DNA from: Methylobacterium terricola
Lineage (GTDB): Bacteria; Pseudomonadota; Alphaproteobacteria; Rhizobiales; Beijerinckiaceae
Assembly (NCBI RefSeq): GCF_006151805.1
Contig: NZ_VDDA01000009.1
Coordinates: 62,001-126,000 of the forward strand
DNA: 64,000 nt
Direction of reading: 5' to 3'
The number at the start of each line of letters is the position of its first letter. Position 1 is the stretch's first letter. Positions 15,698 through 26,454 of this stretch are shown in pieces. The translations under genes and the position numbers were made by a program. The notes beneath the pieces are model-generated. The model ran no database searches, was not told the DNA's origin, and saw only the letters and a list, made by a program, of their open reading frames with translations.

Positions 15698-16363
15698 GTG
15701 ACCCGCATCGCCTGCCTCCACACGGCCGACAGCAACGCCGCCGTCTTCGACGAGGCCCTGGTGACGGCCGGCCTGACCGGTGTCAGCCTGCACCACGCCG
15801 TGCGCGCCGACCTGCTCGCCGCCGCCGAGCGGCAGGGGCGGCTCACTCCCGAGATCGCTGCCGAGACCGTCGCGCTGCTGCGTGGCCTGTCCGCGGGGGC
15901 CGGCGCGGTGCTGCTCACCTGCTCGACCCTGGGCCCGGCCGCGGACGACGCAGCCCTGGACAGCCCGGTCCCCGTCCTGCGGGTCGATGCGGCCCTCGCC
16001 GCCGAAGCGGTGGAGGCGGGCGGGCGGGTCGTCGTGCTCTGCGCCGTCGAGACCACGGTCGGGCCGACCCGGCGCCTGTTCGAGGACGCCGCCCGGGCGA
16101 CGGGCGCGACGATCGACGTGCGGGTCGTGCCGCAAGCCTGGGCCGCATTCAAGGCGGGCGACCGCGACCGATACCATGCACGGGTCGCCGAGGCGGCCGA
16201 TGCGGCGTGGGCGGCAGGCGCGACACGGGTCGCCCTGGCGCAAGCCTCCATGACGGGCGCCGCCGCGCGGCTGCCCGCGGACCGGCGCCCGCTCACCAGC
16301 CCCGCGGTCGGCCTCGCGGCGGCGGCGTCCCGCGCGAGGACAGTCCCGCCGAAAGGCCCTTGA
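15698..16363 (+). CDS. Asp/Glu racemase-fold protein with a single catalytic-type cysteine
   Basis: The 221-residue protein starts at GTG 15698. It has the N-terminal CLHTADSNAAVFDEAL strand-helix and the first racemase-fold active-site motif LLTCSTLGPAADDA (Cys at about residue 73). The second site reads LAQASMTGAA, with Ala-Ser where two-Cys racemases have Cys. It is therefore a one-cysteine member, complementary to the protein at 11819-12532. It precedes a MerR-type regulator by 55 bp on the same strand. Substrate and reaction are unknown; calling it a racemase would overstate the evidence. Confidence 0.82.
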   Translation: MTRIACLHTADSNAAVFDEALVTAGLTGVSLHHAVRADLLAAAERQGRLTPEIAAETVALLRGLSAGAGAVLLTCSTLGPAADDAALDSPVPVLRVDAALAAEAVEAGGRVVVLCAVETTVGPTRRLFEDAARATGATIDVRVVPQAWAAFKAGDRDRYHARVAEAADAAWAAGATRVALAQASMTGAAARLPADRRPLTSPAVGLAAAASRARTVPPKGP

Positions 16364-16418
16364 CCCGGCCCCGGCGGCCGGTCCGATGAGGGACGGGTTC
16401 GACCAGCCGAGGTGACCC

Positions 16419-17441
16419 ATGACCCCATCGCCCCGATGCCTCACGCCCGCGCAGGCCAGCGCGGCGCTCGGCGTCTCCGCCAAGGCCCTGCGCCTCTACG
16501 AGCAGCACGGCCTGCTCGCGCCCGACCGGACCCGCACGGGATGGCGCTGCTACGACGCCACGGCGATGGCGCGGGCGGGCGAGATCGTCTCGCTCCGTCG
16601 TCTCGGCCTGAGTCTCGCGCAGGTCGCCCGCGTCGTCGACGGGGAGCCGCGGGACCTCGCTGCGGGCCTCGCGGCCCATGAAGCCCGCCTGAGCGCCACC
16701 CTCCGGCAGACGGCCGCCGCCCTCGACCGCGTGAGAGGCCTGCGCGCCGACCTCGCTGAGGGTCGCGTCCCGGACGCCGCAGCGATGGCGCGGGCGCTGG
16801 CCGAGCAGGCCCCGCTCAGCGTCGGGTTCGCGCTGCCGTGGCCGTGGGACGGCGAGTGGTTCGCCCTCGACGACCTTCCCCGGTTGTCCTTCGTCACCGG
16901 ACCGCTCGGGAGCGGCAAGACCCGGTTCGCGCGACGGCTCGCGGAGGCCCTGCCCGGTGCCGCCTTCCTCGGCCTCGACCGCCTGCGGGACGCATCCGCG
17001 GCGTGCCGCCTCGCCGGGGATGCGGCCCTGGCGGACCGCGTCGCCCGTCGGCTGGCATGGCTGGTCGAGGAGGGCGCGACGCGATCGGACGCATTGACCG
17101 CCCTCGTGGTCGCGCTCGACGCCGCGGGGCCGGCCTCCCTGGTGATCGACGCGGTCGAGGAGGGCCTGGATGCGGCGACGCAAGCCGCCCTGATGGCGCA
17201 TCTGCGCCTGCGGGGAACGGACCTGCGCGCGCTCGTGCTGATGACGCGGTCCTCGTCCATCCTCGACCTCGACGCGCTGGAAGCGTCCGAACTCGTCATC
17301 CTGTGCCCGGCCAACCACAGCACGCCGCTCCTCGCGGTGCCGCATCCGGGCGGGCGCGGCTACGAGGCCGTGGCGACCTGCCTCGCCCCGCCGGAGGTCA
17401 GAGCCCGCACCGCAGGGATCGTCGCCCTGCGAACGGCCTGA
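16419..17441 (+). CDS. MerR-type HTH fused to a degenerate ABC-type P-loop domain
   Basis: Residues 8-75 of this 340-residue protein are a MerR winged helix: AALGVSAKALRLYEQHGLL, RTGWRCYD, then the second helix set ending VARVVDG. A helical linker follows to about 130. From about 155 there is a P-loop domain with Walker A GPLGSGKT at 161-168 and a Walker B-like LVIDAVEEGLD at 241-251, then MTRSSSILDLDAL. The last two resemble the D-loop and switch regions of ABC-type ATPases (LVIDEPEEGLD, THSPxILD). Compared with those, the catalytic Glu is Ala and the switch His is Arg, so hydrolysis may be lost while nucleotide binding is kept. This is an unusual architecture for a MerR protein. Its target may be the upstream racemase-fold gene. 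Confidence 0.8.
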   Translation: MTPSPRCLTPAQASAALGVSAKALRLYEQHGLLAPDRTRTGWRCYDATAMARAGEIVSLRRLGLSLAQVARVVDGEPRDLAAGLAAHEARLSATLRQTAAALDRVRGLRADLAEGRVPDAAAMARALAEQAPLSVGFALPWPWDGEWFALDDLPRLSFVTGPLGSGKTRFARRLAEALPGAAFLGLDRLRDASAACRLAGDAALADRVARRLAWLVEEGATRSDALTALVVALDAAGPASLVIDAVEEGLDAATQAALMAHLRLRGTDLRALVLMTRSSSILDLDALEASELVILCPANHSTPLLAVPHPGGRGYEAVATCLAPPEVRARTAGIVALRTA

Positions 17442-17474
17442 ACCGGGACGCGTGGCCGGCCCGCCCCCGGTTCC

Positions 17475-18047
17475 CTATTCGGCACGCGGCACCATCCGCG
17501 CCCGTGTCTCGTCGTCCAGCATGGCGCGGATCGCCGCCGTCAGCGGGTGGCGGGCGGTGTGCGTCGCGCCATAGGCGAGGTTGAAGCCGTAATCGAAGCC
17601 CGGCGGGTTGAGGCCCTGGTTGTGCTGGAGGATCGTCTCCAGCTTGTCGAAGGCCTTGGCCAGAACCGCCTCCGGCGAGGTACCGGCCTCGTACTCCTCC
17701 CACAGGCTCAGGATCTCGTCCCGCCGCGCCGGCGGCAGCGGAACCGTGATGGCGAGAAGGTCGCGCCGCTCCTGCGCGGCCTTGTCCGCCGACCGGGGAT
17801 CGTTCGCGGGAATGTCGCCGCCGACCGCCTCGCCGAGATCGTGGACGAGGCACATCTTGAGGAGCTTCAGCACGTCGACCCCCGCGACGCCGCCGCCCAG
17901 CACCATCGCCATCAGGCACAGCCGCCAGCTGTGCTCAGCCGTGCTCTCCGGCCGGCCGGAGGCGGCGTGGCCGCTGCGCAATGTGCTCTTGAGCGCCTCC
18001 GCCCGCCGCAGGAAAGCGAGGGTGCCGGCGAGGTCGTCCGGGGTCAT
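17475..18047 (-). CDS. HD-domain hydrolase (YfbR/YGK1-like)
   Basis: The 190-residue protein has the HD pattern: H in TAEHSWRLCLMAMVL (about residue 41), the H-D pair in MCLVHDLGEAVGGDIP (about 70-71), and a downstream D in AFDKLETILQHN. HxxxE/GD arrangements of this kind occur in 5'-deoxynucleotidases of the YfbR type, so a nucleotide phosphohydrolase role is likely. The frame runs 33 codons further upstream, but the ATG at 18047 begins MTPDDLAGTLAFLRRAEALK at the usual family position with GGGAGA upstream. It converges on the MerR fusion gene with 33 bp between stops. Confidence 0.9.
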   Translation of the reverse strand: MTPDDLAGTLAFLRRAEALKSTLRSGHAASGRPESTAEHSWRLCLMAMVLGGGVAGVDVLKLLKMCLVHDLGEAVGGDIPANDPRSADKAAQERRDLLAITVPLPPARRDEILSLWEEYEAGTSPEAVLAKAFDKLETILQHNQGLNPPGFDYGFNLAYGATHTARHPLTAAIRAMLDDETRARMVPRAE

Positions 18048-18178
18048 GGGCGCGTCTCCCTGATCGAGCCGGGCGGGCGTGCCGCTACCGGGCTCGCCCC
18101 GACGCCGCATCCCGCGGATTGCGGGCATCGATATCACGTTCCCCATCTCCGCAGCGAGATGGCCGGGCGACGAGCGGC

Positions 18179-18352
18179 ATGGCGATCACCGTCAGCCATC
18201 CCGAGGCCGACGCGCTGACGCGCAAGTTCGCCGAGCTGGCCGGTGTCGGGATTACGGAGGCGCTCGTCATCACCATGAGAGAGGCGATGACGAGCGCCGA
18301 GACGCCGCGCGAGACGGCGGCGTGGCCCCGGGCCGAGCATGGCGTGGCCTGA
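18179..18352 (+). CDS. Orphan VapB-like antitoxin, possibly truncated
   Basis: The 57-residue protein begins MAITVSHPEADALTRKFAELAGVGITEALVITMRE, the ribbon-helix-helix N terminus of Rv0623-type VapB antitoxins. Full members are usually about 70-90 residues, with a toxin-binding tail. Here the C-terminal third (SAETPRETAAWPRAEHGVA) looks unrelated. No PIN-domain VapC follows: the next 305 bp are non-coding and then panC begins. It is either a decayed TA remnant or an orphan regulator. A longer in-frame N terminus from 18119 lacks family resemblance. Confidence 0.7.
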   Translation: MAITVSHPEADALTRKFAELAGVGITEALVITMREAMTSAETPRETAAWPRAEHGVA

Positions 18353-18657
18353 GACCAAACCGCGCGCGAAGCGGCCCCGGCGCCGGCGCGCCTGGACGAG
18401 TCCCGCGATGACGCCTCACGATCAAACCACACCACGATTGCGCATCAATAATTCGTGCATCAATAATGGGATTTGCCCCTTGACCCAACGATACCGGCCT
18501 CCTCGCAAAGATGCCGGCAGTCAGGTCCGTCCCGGATGCCGTCGCGGCGAACCCTGCCTTGCCAAGGACGCGGCTGAACCTTCGCACAACGTCTCTCTTG
18601 GCGCCCTGCCGCCGCCCCGATTACCGTCCCGCCGGCCCGACCGACCGGAGATCCACG
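18353..18657. other. Non-coding gap upstream of panC with a direct repeat
   Basis: No gene is supported here. The middle is markedly AT-richer than its surroundings and contains two exact copies of GCATCAATAAT at 18442-18452 and 18457-18467, spaced 15 bp start to start, followed by TTGCCCCTTGACC. It probably contains the panC promoter. The repeat could be a regulator site. A remnant of the VapC partner was looked for and not seen. Confidence 0.5.
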
Positions 18658-19524
18658 ATGACGCCATCCCCCTCCCCTCCCGCCTCCGTCCTCCGGCTCG
18701 GCGACGTCGCCGCCTTGCGGGCGCGGGTCGGGGCCTGGCGGGAGGCCGGCGAGGGCGTGGCCCTGGTGCCGACCATGGGCGCGCTGCACGAGGGGCACCT
18801 GTCCCTGGTGCGGCGGGCGCAGGAGAGCTGCCGGCGGGTCGTGGTCAGCATCTTCGTCAACCCGACGCAGTTCGGCCCGAACGAGGACTTCTCCCGCTAC
18901 CCGCGTGTCCTGGAAGCCGACCTCGCGCTGCTGGCGGAGGTCGGGGCGGATGCCGCCTTCCTGCCGGACGTGGCGACGATGTACCCGCCGGGCTTCTCCA
19001 CCACCGTCACCGTGGCGGGGCTGACGGAGGTGCTGTGCGGGCCCCTGCGCCCCGGGCATTTCGCCGGCGTCGCCACCGTGGTGACGAAGCTGCTGCTGCA
19101 GGCCCTGCCCGACCGGGCCTTGTTCGGCGAGAAGGACTTCCAGCAGCTCCAGGTGATCCGCCGCGCGACCCGCGACCTCGACATCCCGGTCGCGATCGAG
19201 GGCGTCCCGACCTTGCGCGAGGCCGACGGCCTCGCGATGTCCTCGCGCAACCGCTATCTCTCGGACGAGGAGCGCCGGGCCGCCCCCGCGATGCACCGGG
19301 TGCTGCGGCAGGTGGCCGACTCCGTGCGCGGCGGCGCGCCGACCGGTCCCGCACTGGCCGAGGGCCGGGCCGCCCTCGCGGCGGCGGGGTTCACGCCCGT
19401 CCAGTATCTCTCGGCCAACGATGCCGAGAGCCTGGCACCGCTGGAGCGCGTCGAGGGTCCGGCCCGGGTGCTGGCGGCGGCCTATCTCGGCCGCACGCGC
19501 CTGATCGACAACGTCGCGGTCTGA
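18658..19524 (+). CDS. panC: Pantothenate synthetase
   Basis: The enzyme condenses pantoate with beta-alanine using ATP in the cytoplasm, the last step of vitamin B5 synthesis. The 288-residue protein has VPTMGALHEGHLSLV with the HxGH nucleotide motif, VSIFVNPTQFGPNEDF for pantoate binding, FGEKDFQQLQVIRR and the KMSKS-like AMSSRNRYLS. ATG 18658 follows GGAGATCCACG. panB is not in the window. It converges on dapD with 26 bp between stops. Confidence 0.97.
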   Translation: MTPSPSPPASVLRLGDVAALRARVGAWREAGEGVALVPTMGALHEGHLSLVRRAQESCRRVVVSIFVNPTQFGPNEDFSRYPRVLEADLALLAEVGADAAFLPDVATMYPPGFSTTVTVAGLTEVLCGPLRPGHFAGVATVVTKLLLQALPDRALFGEKDFQQLQVIRRATRDLDIPVAIEGVPTLREADGLAMSSRNRYLSDEERRAAPAMHRVLRQVADSVRGGAPTGPALAEGRAALAAAGFTPVQYLSANDAESLAPLERVEGPARVLAAAYLGRTRLIDNVAV

Positions 19525-19550
19525 GGCGACCGCGACGCAGGAGACTTTCC

Positions 19551-20396
<846 letters not shown>

Positions 20397-20476
20397 GGGA
20401 GGCGTCCAGGCAGGGAATGCGTTCGTTGCGGCGTCCCCTGTAGCAAAGCCCCTGGCGTGCTGTCACGTCGGGGTTG

Positions 20477-20929
20477 CTACGTCAGGTCGGCGGCGCGGCT
20501 GCCCGCGAAGGCCCGGGTCAGCGCCGCCAGCTCGTCGGCGAGCGCGTCGTGGATCACCGCGGCGGTGTCGGGAAACACCTCGAGCACCCGGCGCATCACC
20601 GCCTGGGTCACCACCATGACCTCGACCGGCCCGCCGCCGGCCCGCGCGGTGGTCGGCCGCTCCGAGGGGAAGAACAGGGCGGTCTGACCGATCAGCGCCG
20701 CGGGACCGGCCTCGACCGGTGCGCCGCGGGGCGAGCGCGGCGCGAGCACCACCGTGCCGCGGATCACCACGAAGCCGCCCTCGGCCATGTCGCCGCGGGA
20801 GAACAGCACGGCGCCCGGCTCCAGCCGCCGGCGCTCGGCCGCGAACGAGATCAGCCGCAGGGCGTCCCGGCTCATCAACCCGAACAGCGGCGCCGCCAGC
20901 AGGATCGCGATGTCGTCGTCGAGCGCCAA
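20477..20929 (-). CDS. Cyclic-nucleotide-binding-domain protein without HTH
   Basis: The 150-residue protein is a stand-alone cNMP/CRP-type beta-roll: LFGLMSRDALRLISFAAERR, LEPGAVLFSRGDMAEGGFVVIRG, then a loop of the phosphate-binding-cassette type (ALIGQTALFFPSERPTTARA). A C-terminal helix follows and no DNA-binding domain. The cassette lacks the usual Gly-Glu of true cAMP sites (GQTALF where GE-x-A-L is expected), so nucleotide binding is uncertain. It lies 80 bp upstream of dapD on the same strand. Confidence 0.8.
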   Translation of the reverse strand: MALDDDIAILLAAPLFGLMSRDALRLISFAAERRRLEPGAVLFSRGDMAEGGFVVIRGTVVLAPRSPRGAPVEAGPAALIGQTALFFPSERPTTARAGGGPVEVMVVTQAVMRRVLEVFPDTAAVIHDALADELAALTRAFAGSRAADLT

Positions 20930-21075
20930 CGGCCTCGCTCTCCCCTGAAGCGGTCACGCGGCTCGCCGCACCTGCGCCGTCTCGCGCAGCCGCGTCGCCC
21001 GGCCAAGCTCTAGCCGATCCGCCGGCGCCGCACCATGCGCGGGTGACGACCCTTTCGCGGGTCCTCGGGCCCCGC

Positions 21076-22596
<1,521 letters not shown>

Positions 22597-22867
22597 CGGC
22601 GCTCCGTTGCGCACTGCTTGCGATTCCCCGGTTCTAGGACGAGAAGTCTAAGATTGGGTTGCGCCCGAGCGATGACGGCCTGCCGTTGCGCAATATTCCT
22701 GCAGGCGACAGGCCCCCCGACAGGGACGCGGCATGCCGTTTCCGGTTAAGGTCCCGCCCCGGAGGCCGTCCGGCGCCGATGCGGATCCGGCGCGCAAGGC
22801 CCACCGCAGGAGGAACCACGATGCGATCAATGCGAGTTTCGGCCACGCTCCGGGCGAGCGGCCCGCG

Positions 22868-23959
22868 ATGATCGCCCCCGCGCTCCGCGAGGAGATCGCC
22901 CGCCGCTACGGCACGCCGGCGGTCGTCATCGACCTCGACCGGGTGGCCCGCAACATCGCGCGGCTCCAGGCCGCCTGCGACGCCGCCGGCGTGGCCAACC
23001 GCCCGCACATCAAGACCCACAAGAGCCCGATCATCGCCCGGATGCAGATCGAGGCCGGCGCCCGCGGCATCACCTGCCAGAAGCTCGGCGAGGCCGAGGT
23101 GATGGCGGCGTCGGGCATCGACGACATCCTGGTGAGCTACAACCTCATCGGGCCGCACGTGGTCGAACGCCTCGGCCGGCTCCTGCGCGAGAGCCCGGCC
23201 CGGATCACGGTGGCGGCCGACAATCCGGTGACGGTGGCGGGCCTGCCGGACGCGGCCCAGGCCGGCGGGCGCACCCTCGACGTCGTGGTGGAATGCGACA
23301 CCGGCCGCAAGCGCGCCGGCGTCGAGACCCCGGGCGAGGCGGTGGCGCTCGCCCGCGACATCGCGAGCCGGCCGGGCCTGGCCTTCGCCGGATTGATGCT
23401 CTACCCGCCGCCCGGCGGCGTCGCGGCGGCTCAAGCCTTCCTCGACGAGGCGCAGGCGGGGCTCGCGGAGCACGGGCTCTCGGCCCGCATCGTCTCGACC
23501 GGCGGCACGCCGAACATCCCGGAGATCGGGCAGATCCGCGGCACCACCGAGCACCGGGCCGGCACCGTGATCTTCAACGACCGCATGATGATCGAGGCCG
23601 GCGTCGCGACCCTCGACGATTGCGCGCTCGCCGTGCTCGCCCGCGTGGTGAGCCGGGCGGGAGCGGAGCGCGGCATCCTGGATGCCGGCTCGAAGACGCT
23701 GACCAGCGACACCGGCGGCGGCCTCGACGGGCACGGCCTGATGCCCGACCATCCGGGCGCCCGCATCGCGGGCTTCGCCGAGGAGCACGGCTTCCTCGAC
23801 CTTCGGGCCTGCGCCGAGCGGCCTCCGGTCGGCACCCTGGTCGAGGTGGTGCCCAACCACGTCTGCGTCGTCGTCAACATGGTCAACGAGCTGGTGGCGG
23901 TGCGGGACGGCGCGATCGTCGGCACGATCCCGGTCGCGGCGCGGGGGCTGATCGCGTAG
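22868..23959 (+). CDS. D-threonine aldolase-like PLP enzyme (DSD1/alanine-racemase N-terminal fold)
   Basis: The 363-residue fold-type III PLP enzyme begins YGTPAVVIDLDRVARNI. It has RPHIKTHKSP (PLP Lys at about residue 49), ITCQKLGEAEVMAASGIDDILVSYN and the C-terminal metal-binding motif PNHVCVVVNM, where His and Cys hold a divalent cation in D-threonine aldolases and D-threo-3-hydroxyaspartate dehydratases. It could cleave D-threonine or dehydrate D-3-hydroxy amino acids; the sequence does not discriminate. ATG 22868 is the family-consistent start. It is divergent from the GGDEF gene. Confidence 0.9.
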   Translation: MIAPALREEIARRYGTPAVVIDLDRVARNIARLQAACDAAGVANRPHIKTHKSPIIARMQIEAGARGITCQKLGEAEVMAASGIDDILVSYNLIGPHVVERLGRLLRESPARITVAADNPVTVAGLPDAAQAGGRTLDVVVECDTGRKRAGVETPGEAVALARDIASRPGLAFAGLMLYPPPGGVAAAQAFLDEAQAGLAEHGLSARIVSTGGTPNIPEIGQIRGTTEHRAGTVIFNDRMMIEAGVATLDDCALAVLARVVSRAGAERGILDAGSKTLTSDTGGGLDGHGLMPDHPGARIAGFAEEHGFLDLRACAERPPVGTLVEVVPNHVCVVVNMVNELVAVRDGAIVGTIPVAARGLIA

Positions 23960-23978
23960 CGGGCCTGAAGCCCGCGAT

Positions 23979-24015
23979 GTCATCCCGGGCTCCGCTGACG
24001 CGGCCCCGGGATGAC
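23979..24015. repeat. REP-like palindrome
   Basis: GTCATCCCGGGCTCCGCTGA followed by CGCGGCCCCGGGATGAC forms an imperfect inverted repeat just after the aldolase-like gene. It is nearly identical to the unit at 54587-54622. Confidence 0.75.
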
Positions 24016-24081
24016 CCGGAGGGTCGATGATCCATCGAAGCGGATCAAAGGCCCGATGACAACCTTTCGCCGCGAATACGG

Positions 24082-24768
24082 CTACGGCAGCAGCTTGTAC
24101 CCGCCCCCCTCCGTCACCAGGATCGAGGCCGTCGCCGGGTTGGGCTCGATCTTCTGGCGCAGGCGGTAGATGTGGGTCTCGAGGGTATGGGTGGTGACCT
24201 GGGCGTTGTAGCCCCACACCTCGGCGAGCAGCGTGTCGCGACCCACCACCTGGCGCCCGGCGCGGTAGAGGAAGCGCAGGATCGCGGTCTCTTTCTCGGT
24301 GAGCTTCAGCTTCGACCCGCGCTCGCCGACGAGCAGCTTGGCGCCCGGCCGGAAGGTGTAGGGACCGATCTGGAACACCGCGTCCTCGCTCGCCTCGTAC
24401 TGGCGCAGCTGCGCCCGGATGCGGGCGAGCAGCACCGCGAGCTTGAACGGCTTCGTCACGTAATCGTTGGCGCCGGCATCCAACCCCTGCACGGTGTCGG
24501 AATCCGAGACCTGGCCGGTCAGCATGATCACCGGGCCGCGAAAGCCGCCCTGACGCATCATCCGCACCGCCTCGCGGCCGTCGAGGTCGGGCAGGCCGAC
24601 ATCCATCACCACGAGGTCGACCCGCTCGGCCGCGACGCGGTCCATCGCCCCGCGGGCGGTCTCGGCGGTGACGACCTCGAACGCGTCCGACAGGGCGAGC
24701 TGCTCGGTCAGGGTGTCGCGCAGGGTCGGATCGTCGTCGACGACGAGCAGGCGGTGGGCGTTCGACAT
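24082..24768 (-). CDS. OmpR/PhoB-family response regulator
   Basis: The 228-residue regulator has a receiver domain at residues 5-120: acidic pocket VVDDDP, phospho-acceptor D56 in VVMDVGLPDLDG, conserved Thr in MLTGQVSD and Lys in VTKPFK. A C-terminal winged helix follows (KLKLTEKETAILRFLYRAGR, TTHTLETHIYRLRQKIEPNP, TEGGGYKLLP). No histidine kinase is adjacent, so it is an orphan here. The preferred ATG, 24768 (MSNAHRLLVV), sits at the family position. The frame continues 20 codons upstream. Confidence 0.93.
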   Translation of the reverse strand: MSNAHRLLVVDDDPTLRDTLTEQLALSDAFEVVTAETARGAMDRVAAERVDLVVMDVGLPDLDGREAVRMMRQGGFRGPVIMLTGQVSDSDTVQGLDAGANDYVTKPFKLAVLLARIRAQLRQYEASEDAVFQIGPYTFRPGAKLLVGERGSKLKLTEKETAILRFLYRAGRQVVGRDTLLAEVWGYNAQVTTHTLETHIYRLRQKIEPNPATASILVTEGGGYKLLP

Positions 24769-24936
24769 CGAACCGGCACTCTCGAGGAAGGCGGACGGGC
24801 GCGCGGTCCCGCCGCCGGCCGACGCCACGATCCCGGACGGATCGCAGCCTGGCAGCGTGCGGGGCAGAGTAGCGGAGCGTCAAGCCGCGGCAAGGGTCGC
24901 GGGCGCGACTGTCCACGGTGACGGCTCCCCCCGCCC

Positions 24937-25614
24937 TCAGCCGCGGGGCGGCAGCGGGCCCTCCGGACGGAGCGGCGCGGCGCGCAGGTTGGCGGGCGGG
25001 GCGAGGGTCGGACGCGCGACCGCGACCGGGCAGGCCTGAAGCCAGAGATAGGCGCGGAGCGCCAGCCAGGCATCCTCGAGGGCGCCGTGGCGGGCGCCGA
25101 CCCGGCCGATTCCGATCCGCCGGCACACCGCATCGAGGGCCGCCCTCCCCTTCTCGCCCCGACGGCGATAGGCCTCCATGGTGCAGTAGACCTTGGTGGC
25201 GACCGGCGGCAGACCGGCCTCCCGCAGCTCGCGGTTGAGGAAGCCGAGATCGAACGCGGCGTTGTGCGCGACGACGAGGTCGGCCCCGGCGATGAGGTCG
25301 GCGAGCGCGCCGGCATGCCGCCCGGCCGGGTCCTGGTGGCGCAGCAGCCAATCGTCGTAGCCGTGCACCGCCTCGGCCCTCGGGTGGCTGGCACGGCCGG
25401 GGTCGAAGATCAGGTGATGGCAGGCGATGTCGGGCCGGCCGGCGGCGAGCGAGGCCGTGGTCAGCACGACGGCGCCGAAGCTCACCACCCGGTCGGTCTC
25501 GTGAAGGCCCGTGGTCTCGACGTCGAGGGCGACGAGGCGCGGCGGCAACCAGGCGAGCCAGTCGGGGCTCGAATCGGGCGACGGGGCAGGGTCGGCGGTC
25601 GGCAGCGTGGACAT
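24937..25614 (-). CDS. 3'-5' exonuclease, DEDDh (DnaQ-like)
   Basis: The protein of about 225 residues holds the exonuclease motifs LVALDVETTG (Exo I, D and E), VVAHNAAFDLGFLNREL (Exo II, D) and GARHGALEDAWLAL (Exo III, H and D), the DEDDh set. YCTMEAYRRRGEKGRAALDAVCRRIG lies between II and III. It resembles proofreading epsilon-type or PolC-type stand-alone exonucleases. It lacks the family context of true dnaQ (coaE, secB) and so may be a repair or RNA-trimming enzyme. Start codons at 25632, 25647 and 25674 are also possible. It is divergent from the YkuD-fold gene. Confidence 0.88.
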   Translation of the reverse strand: MSTLPTADPAPSPDSSPDWLAWLPPRLVALDVETTGLHETDRVVSFGAVVLTTASLAAGRPDIACHHLIFDPGRASHPRAEAVHGYDDWLLRHQDPAGRHAGALADLIAGADLVVAHNAAFDLGFLNRELREAGLPPVATKVYCTMEAYRRRGEKGRAALDAVCRRIGIGRVGARHGALEDAWLALRAYLWLQACPVAVARPTLAPPANLRAAPLRPEGPLPPRG

Positions 25615-25707
25615 GACGGTCGGGCAGCTCATCGGATCGCGCGGCATTCTCGACCGGTCCGCCCCACCTGTCACGGTCTCGACGCCGCCGGCGCCGGCGC
25701 CCTACAG

Positions 25708-26280
25708 ATGATCCGCATGAAGCTGATCCCCGTGAAGCCGGTCTCCGTGAAGCGCACCACCCTCCCGCACCTGCGGGTCCGCCCGAATCCCCTCGACCGC
25801 CGGCGCGGCACGCTGATCGCCGGCCCGGTCCTGGTCCCCTGCGCCCTCGGCAAGGGCGGCCAGACCCGCACCAAGCGGGAGGGCGACGGCGCCTCGCCCC
25901 GCGGGACGTTCCGCCTGCGCGGCGGCTTCTACCGGCCGGACCGGCTCGGGACCCGGCCGCCGACGGCTCTCCCCCTGCGCCCCCTCCGCCCGGGCGACGG
26001 CTGGTGCGACGACCCGCGCGACCGGCGCTACAACCGCCCGATCCCCCTGCCGGCGCCGGGCATCAGCGCCGAGGCGATGTGGCGCGACGACGGGCTCTAC
26101 GACCTCGTGATCGACCTCGACTACAACCGCGGTCCGATCCGTCGCGGGCATGGCAGCGCGATCTTCCTGCACGTCGCCCGCCCGGGCTTCAAACCGACCG
26201 AAGGCTGCGTCGCGCTGCGCCGCCCCGATCTCGTCCGGCTCCTGCGCCGGCTCGGGCCCGGCACCCGGCTCACGATCTAA
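25708..26280 (+). CDS. L,D-transpeptidase-fold (YkuD) protein
   Basis: The 190-residue protein has the YkuD catalytic signature near its C terminus: HGSAIFLHVARPGFKPTEGCVAL, where His and the Cys of T-x-G-C-V form the active site of L,D-transpeptidases. A basic N-terminal region and LIAGPVLVPCALGKGG precede it. No signal peptide is apparent, which is unusual for a peptidoglycan cross-linking enzyme. This subfamily (DUF-type, cytoplasmic-looking) is common in Hyphomicrobiales and its site of action is unclear. ATG 25717 is an alternative start. Confidence 0.88.
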   Translation: MIRMKLIPVKPVSVKRTTLPHLRVRPNPLDRRRGTLIAGPVLVPCALGKGGQTRTKREGDGASPRGTFRLRGGFYRPDRLGTRPPTALPLRPLRPGDGWCDDPRDRRYNRPIPLPAPGISAEAMWRDDGLYDLVIDLDYNRGPIRRGHGSAIFLHVARPGFKPTEGCVALRRPDLVRLLRRLGPGTRLTI

Positions 26281-26454
26281 GGAAGGTCTCCGCTGATCTA
26301 ACGGCCCTTTCGCGAAAAATTTTCTCGATCCGCATTGCTGCAGGGCACAATAAACTCTTTCATTTTGGTAACGCTACCACACTCGCGTCCCGCGACAACA
26401 TGCGCTAGGGTCCGGCTGCCACATAAAAGCCTCATCGGACGCAGGGAGAGACGC

